Shown piece after piece: positions 10,976 to 12,411 of a DNA stretch of 12,411 bases. The stretch lies in contig DASQSZ010000116.1 of assembly GCA_035642125.1 (NCBI GenBank), positions 1-12,411 of the forward strand, in the 5' to 3' direction. Within the stretch, counting starts at the first letter, position 1. Each line of letters begins with the position of its first letter. The position numbers and the translations under genes are program-made. The notes beneath the pieces are model-generated. The model was not told the DNA's origin. It did no database searches and saw only the letters and a program-made list of their open reading frames with translations. The stretch is from CALAED01 sp937891035. GTDB lineage: Bacteria > Actinomycetota > Actinomycetes > Streptosporangiales > Streptosporangiaceae.

Positions 10976-12119
10976 CGCGGGCGATGAGCATGCGCTGCAC
11001 CTCGGAGGTGCCCTCGCCGATCTCGAGGATCTTCGCGTCGCGCCAGTGCCGGGCCACGGGGAAGTCGTTGATGAAGCCGTAGCCGCCATGGATCTGCGTG
11101 GCCTCGCGGGCGTTCGTCACGGCGATCTCCGAGGAGTAGAGCTTGGCGATCGCCGCCTCCCGCTTGAACGGCTCGCCACGCATCATCTTCTCGGCGGCCC
11201 GGTACCACGCGAGCCGGGCCGTGTGCGCCCGTACCTCCATGTCGGCGATCTTGAAGGCGATCGCCTGGTTGGCCCCGATCGGCGCGCCGAACGCCTCGCG
11301 TTCCTTGGCGTATTTGATCGATTCGTCCAGACATCCCTGGGCGAGCCCGGTGGCGAGGGCGGCGATGGCGATGCGGCCCTCGTCCAGGATGGACAGGAAG
11401 TTGGCATAGCCCCGGCCGCGCTGCCCGAGGAGGTTTTCCGCCGGCACCCGGCAGTCGGCGAACGCCAGCTCCCTGGTGTCGGAGGCGTGCCAGCCCACCT
11501 TGGAGTACGGCTTGGACACCGTGCAGCCGGGCGAGGGCAGCGGCACGATGATCGACGAGATCCCCCTGCCGGCCGAGGTCCCCCCGCCATCGGAGTCGGT
11601 GATCGCGGTCACGGTGATCAGCCGGGTGATCTCGGTGCCGGAGTTGGTGATGAAGCTCTTGGTGCCGTTGATCACCCAATGCTCGCCGTCCAGGCGCGCC
11701 GTCGTCCTGGTGGCCCCGGCATCGGACCCGCCGCCCGGCTCGGTGAGCCCGAAGGCGCCTAGTGCCCGGCCGGCCGCCAGGTCGGGCAGCCAGCGGCGCC
11801 GTTGCTCCTCCGTGCCGAAGCGGGAGATGGGCATCGCGCCGAGCGACACCCCCGCCTCTAGCGTGATCGCGACCGACGAGTCGACGCGTGCCAACTCCTC
11901 GATCGCCAAACAGAGGGCAAAGTAGTCGCCACCCATTCCCCCGTATTCCTCCGGAAACGGCAGTCCGAACAGCCCCATTGAACCCATCTGTCGGACAATG
12001 TCATAAGGAAACTCTCCGGAGGCGTCCAGACGTTCCGCCTCCGGCGCGACCACGCGCCGGGCGAAGTCTTCGACGGTCTTGCGGAGGCTTTCATGCTCGT
12101 CACTGAGCCGATAGTCCAT
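10962..12119 (-). CDS. acdH: Acyl-CoA dehydrogenase, AcdH-like (branched-chain/short-chain)
   Basis: A 385-residue FAD enzyme, complete, resembling Streptomyces AcdH, which oxidises isobutyryl-, 2-methylbutyryl- or isovaleryl-CoA in branched-chain amino acid breakdown. LFGLPFPEEYGGMGGDY, VDSSVAITLEAGVSLG (80-94), FGLTEPGGGSDAGATRTT (123-140, FAD/substrate loop) and FITNSG (156-161) are present. YSKVGWHASDTREL, GYANFLSILDEGRIAI and HGGYGFINDFPVARHWRD follow. Glu369 in EIGEGTSEVQRMLIARDLGL is the likely catalytic base. It differs clearly from the FadE25-like enzyme at 2356-3531, so the two are not a recent duplication. The ATG at 12119 has only a weak AGG upstream. It is divergent from the GtrA-family gene across 89 bases and is followed by a hairpin and then purK. 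Substrate specificity is inferred from resemblance. Confidence 0.92.
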   Translation of the reverse strand: MDYRLSDEHESLRKTVEDFARRVVAPEAERLDASGEFPYDIVRQMGSMGLFGLPFPEEYGGMGGDYFALCLAIEELARVDSSVAITLEAGVSLGAMPISRFGTEEQRRRWLPDLAAGRALGAFGLTEPGGGSDAGATRTTARLDGEHWVINGTKSFITNSGTEITRLITVTAITDSDGGGTSAGRGISSIIVPLPSPGCTVSKPYSKVGWHASDTRELAFADCRVPAENLLGQRGRGYANFLSILDEGRIAIAALATGLAQGCLDESIKYAKEREAFGAPIGANQAIAFKIADMEVRAHTARLAWYRAAEKMMRGEPFKREAAIAKLYSSEIAVTNAREATQIHGGYGFINDFPVARHWRDAKILEIGEGTSEVQRMLIARDLGL

Positions 12120-12147
12120 AACCTGTCATGCTGCCATGTGGGCCCCG

Positions 12148-12153
12148 TATCCT
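12148..12153 (+). promoter_or_regulatory. Possible -10 box of the GtrA-family gene
   Basis: TATCCT matches the TANNNT pattern and lies 61 bases upstream of the chosen GTG at 12209. A seven-base gap separates it from an in-frame GTG at 12161, which could be an alternative leaderless start. The -35 region (GTCATG at 17-base spacing) is poor. Confidence 0.35.
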
Positions 12154-12161
12154 CACTGGGG

Positions 12162-12183
12162 TGGCCCGTGGCTCGGTGGGCCA
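12162..12183 (+). promoter_or_regulatory. Inverted repeat in the GtrA leader
   Basis: TGGCCC (12162-12167) and GGGCCA (12178-12183) form a perfect six-pair stem with a ten-base loop. It lies between the candidate -10 box and the ribosome site, so it could be an operator or a leader hairpin. Confidence 0.25.
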
Positions 12184-12208
12184 GCCAGCCCGAAAGGACG
12201 CAGTCTTC

Positions 12209-12411
12209 GTGAGTTTCGCCGTAGACCTGTACCGGCGGTTCGCCCGCCTGATCCATGAGCTCGCGAAGTTCGGCAGCGTCGGCGCCATCGCATTCGTCAT
12301 CACCATGGGCACCGCCAACCTGCTGCATGGTGGCCTCGGCGTCGGGCCGCTGACCTCCAACGGGATCGCCACCATCGTCGCCACGACCTTCGCCTACTTC
12401 GCCAACCGCTA
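12209..12411 (+). CDS. GtrA-family membrane protein (3' end outside window)
   Basis: The first 67 codons of a GtrA-like protein. GtrA relatives are small four-helix membrane proteins thought to help move or present lipid-linked sugars (undecaprenyl-phosphate-glucose in phage serotype conversion; a decaprenyl-phosphate-arabinose role in mycobacteria). The visible part has RFARLIHELAKFGSVGAIAF, the typical N-terminal amphipathic stretch running into helix 1 (about 20-40), and then GPLTSNGIATIVATTFAYF and ANR at the window edge, the conserved helix 2 with its YxxNR end. GTG 12209 follows GAAAGGA (12192-12198) with a ten-base spacer. An in-frame GTG at 12161 would add 16 residues without family similarity. 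It is divergent from acdH. Mycobacteria also have a small membrane gene beside purK, so this neighbourhood seems conserved. Confidence 0.85.
   Translation, partial: MSFAVDLYRRFARLIHELAKFGSVGAIAFVITMGTANLLHGGLGVGPLTSNGIATIVATTFAYFANR

Noticed and set aside
10305..11762. A 485-codon open frame on the plus strand opposite purK and acdH
   Set aside because: It spans two genes with clear family motifs on the other strand and reads as low-complexity Gly/Arg/His sequence, a typical high-GC antisense artefact.

Overview
The window is high-GC DNA with strong G/C preference at third codon positions, GTG starts and possible leaderless promoters. The gene families point to an actinomycete: a FadE25-type acyl-CoA dehydrogenase, LytR-CpsA-Psr (LCP), GtrA, and a purK-purE pair next to envelope genes. 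A Streptosporangiales or Streptomyces-like organism is most likely, but this rests on protein resemblance only and no marker gene is present.

Left part (1-2190) looks like accessory or rearranged DNA. It holds the 3' end of a pyridoxamine-phosphate-oxidase-like flavin/F420 enzyme, a roughly 290-bp stretch with a decayed coding fragment, a small ArsC/Spx-type thioredoxin-fold protein (minus strand), and an orphan gene for two membrane helices joined to a periplasmic-binding-protein/LacI-type ligand domain. By the positive-inside rule that domain faces the cytoplasm. This gene carries two TTA codons, which I did not see in frame in the other genes here. It is the best candidate for something undescribed.

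Middle part (2356-8962) looks like conserved chromosome. A FadE25-like acyl-CoA dehydrogenase (minus) is divergent from UDP-glucose dehydrogenase (ugd) and a CoA-binding-fold protein (plus). These converge on a large LCP cell-wall glycopolymer ligase (minus). The LCP gene is divergent from a membrane family-2 glycosyltransferase (plus), which converges on a four-helix membrane protein of unknown function (minus). Ugd, LCP, the glycosyltransferase and GtrA could together supply, build and attach an envelope glycan.

Right part (9190-12411) holds purK-purE (minus, overlapping by 4 nt), which carry out the two-step carboxylation of AIR in purine synthesis. An AcdH-like branched-chain acyl-CoA dehydrogenase (minus) follows, and then the first 67 codons of a divergent GtrA-family protein, cut by the window edge. 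Noteworthy non-coding structure includes a 15-bp tandem repeat that copies the acdH stop codon, a probable leaderless purK promoter, and a 227-bp gap after purE with direct repeats, two tiny overlapping ORFs and three phased TTAGG motifs. No rRNA, tRNA, CRISPR array or intact insertion sequence was recognised.
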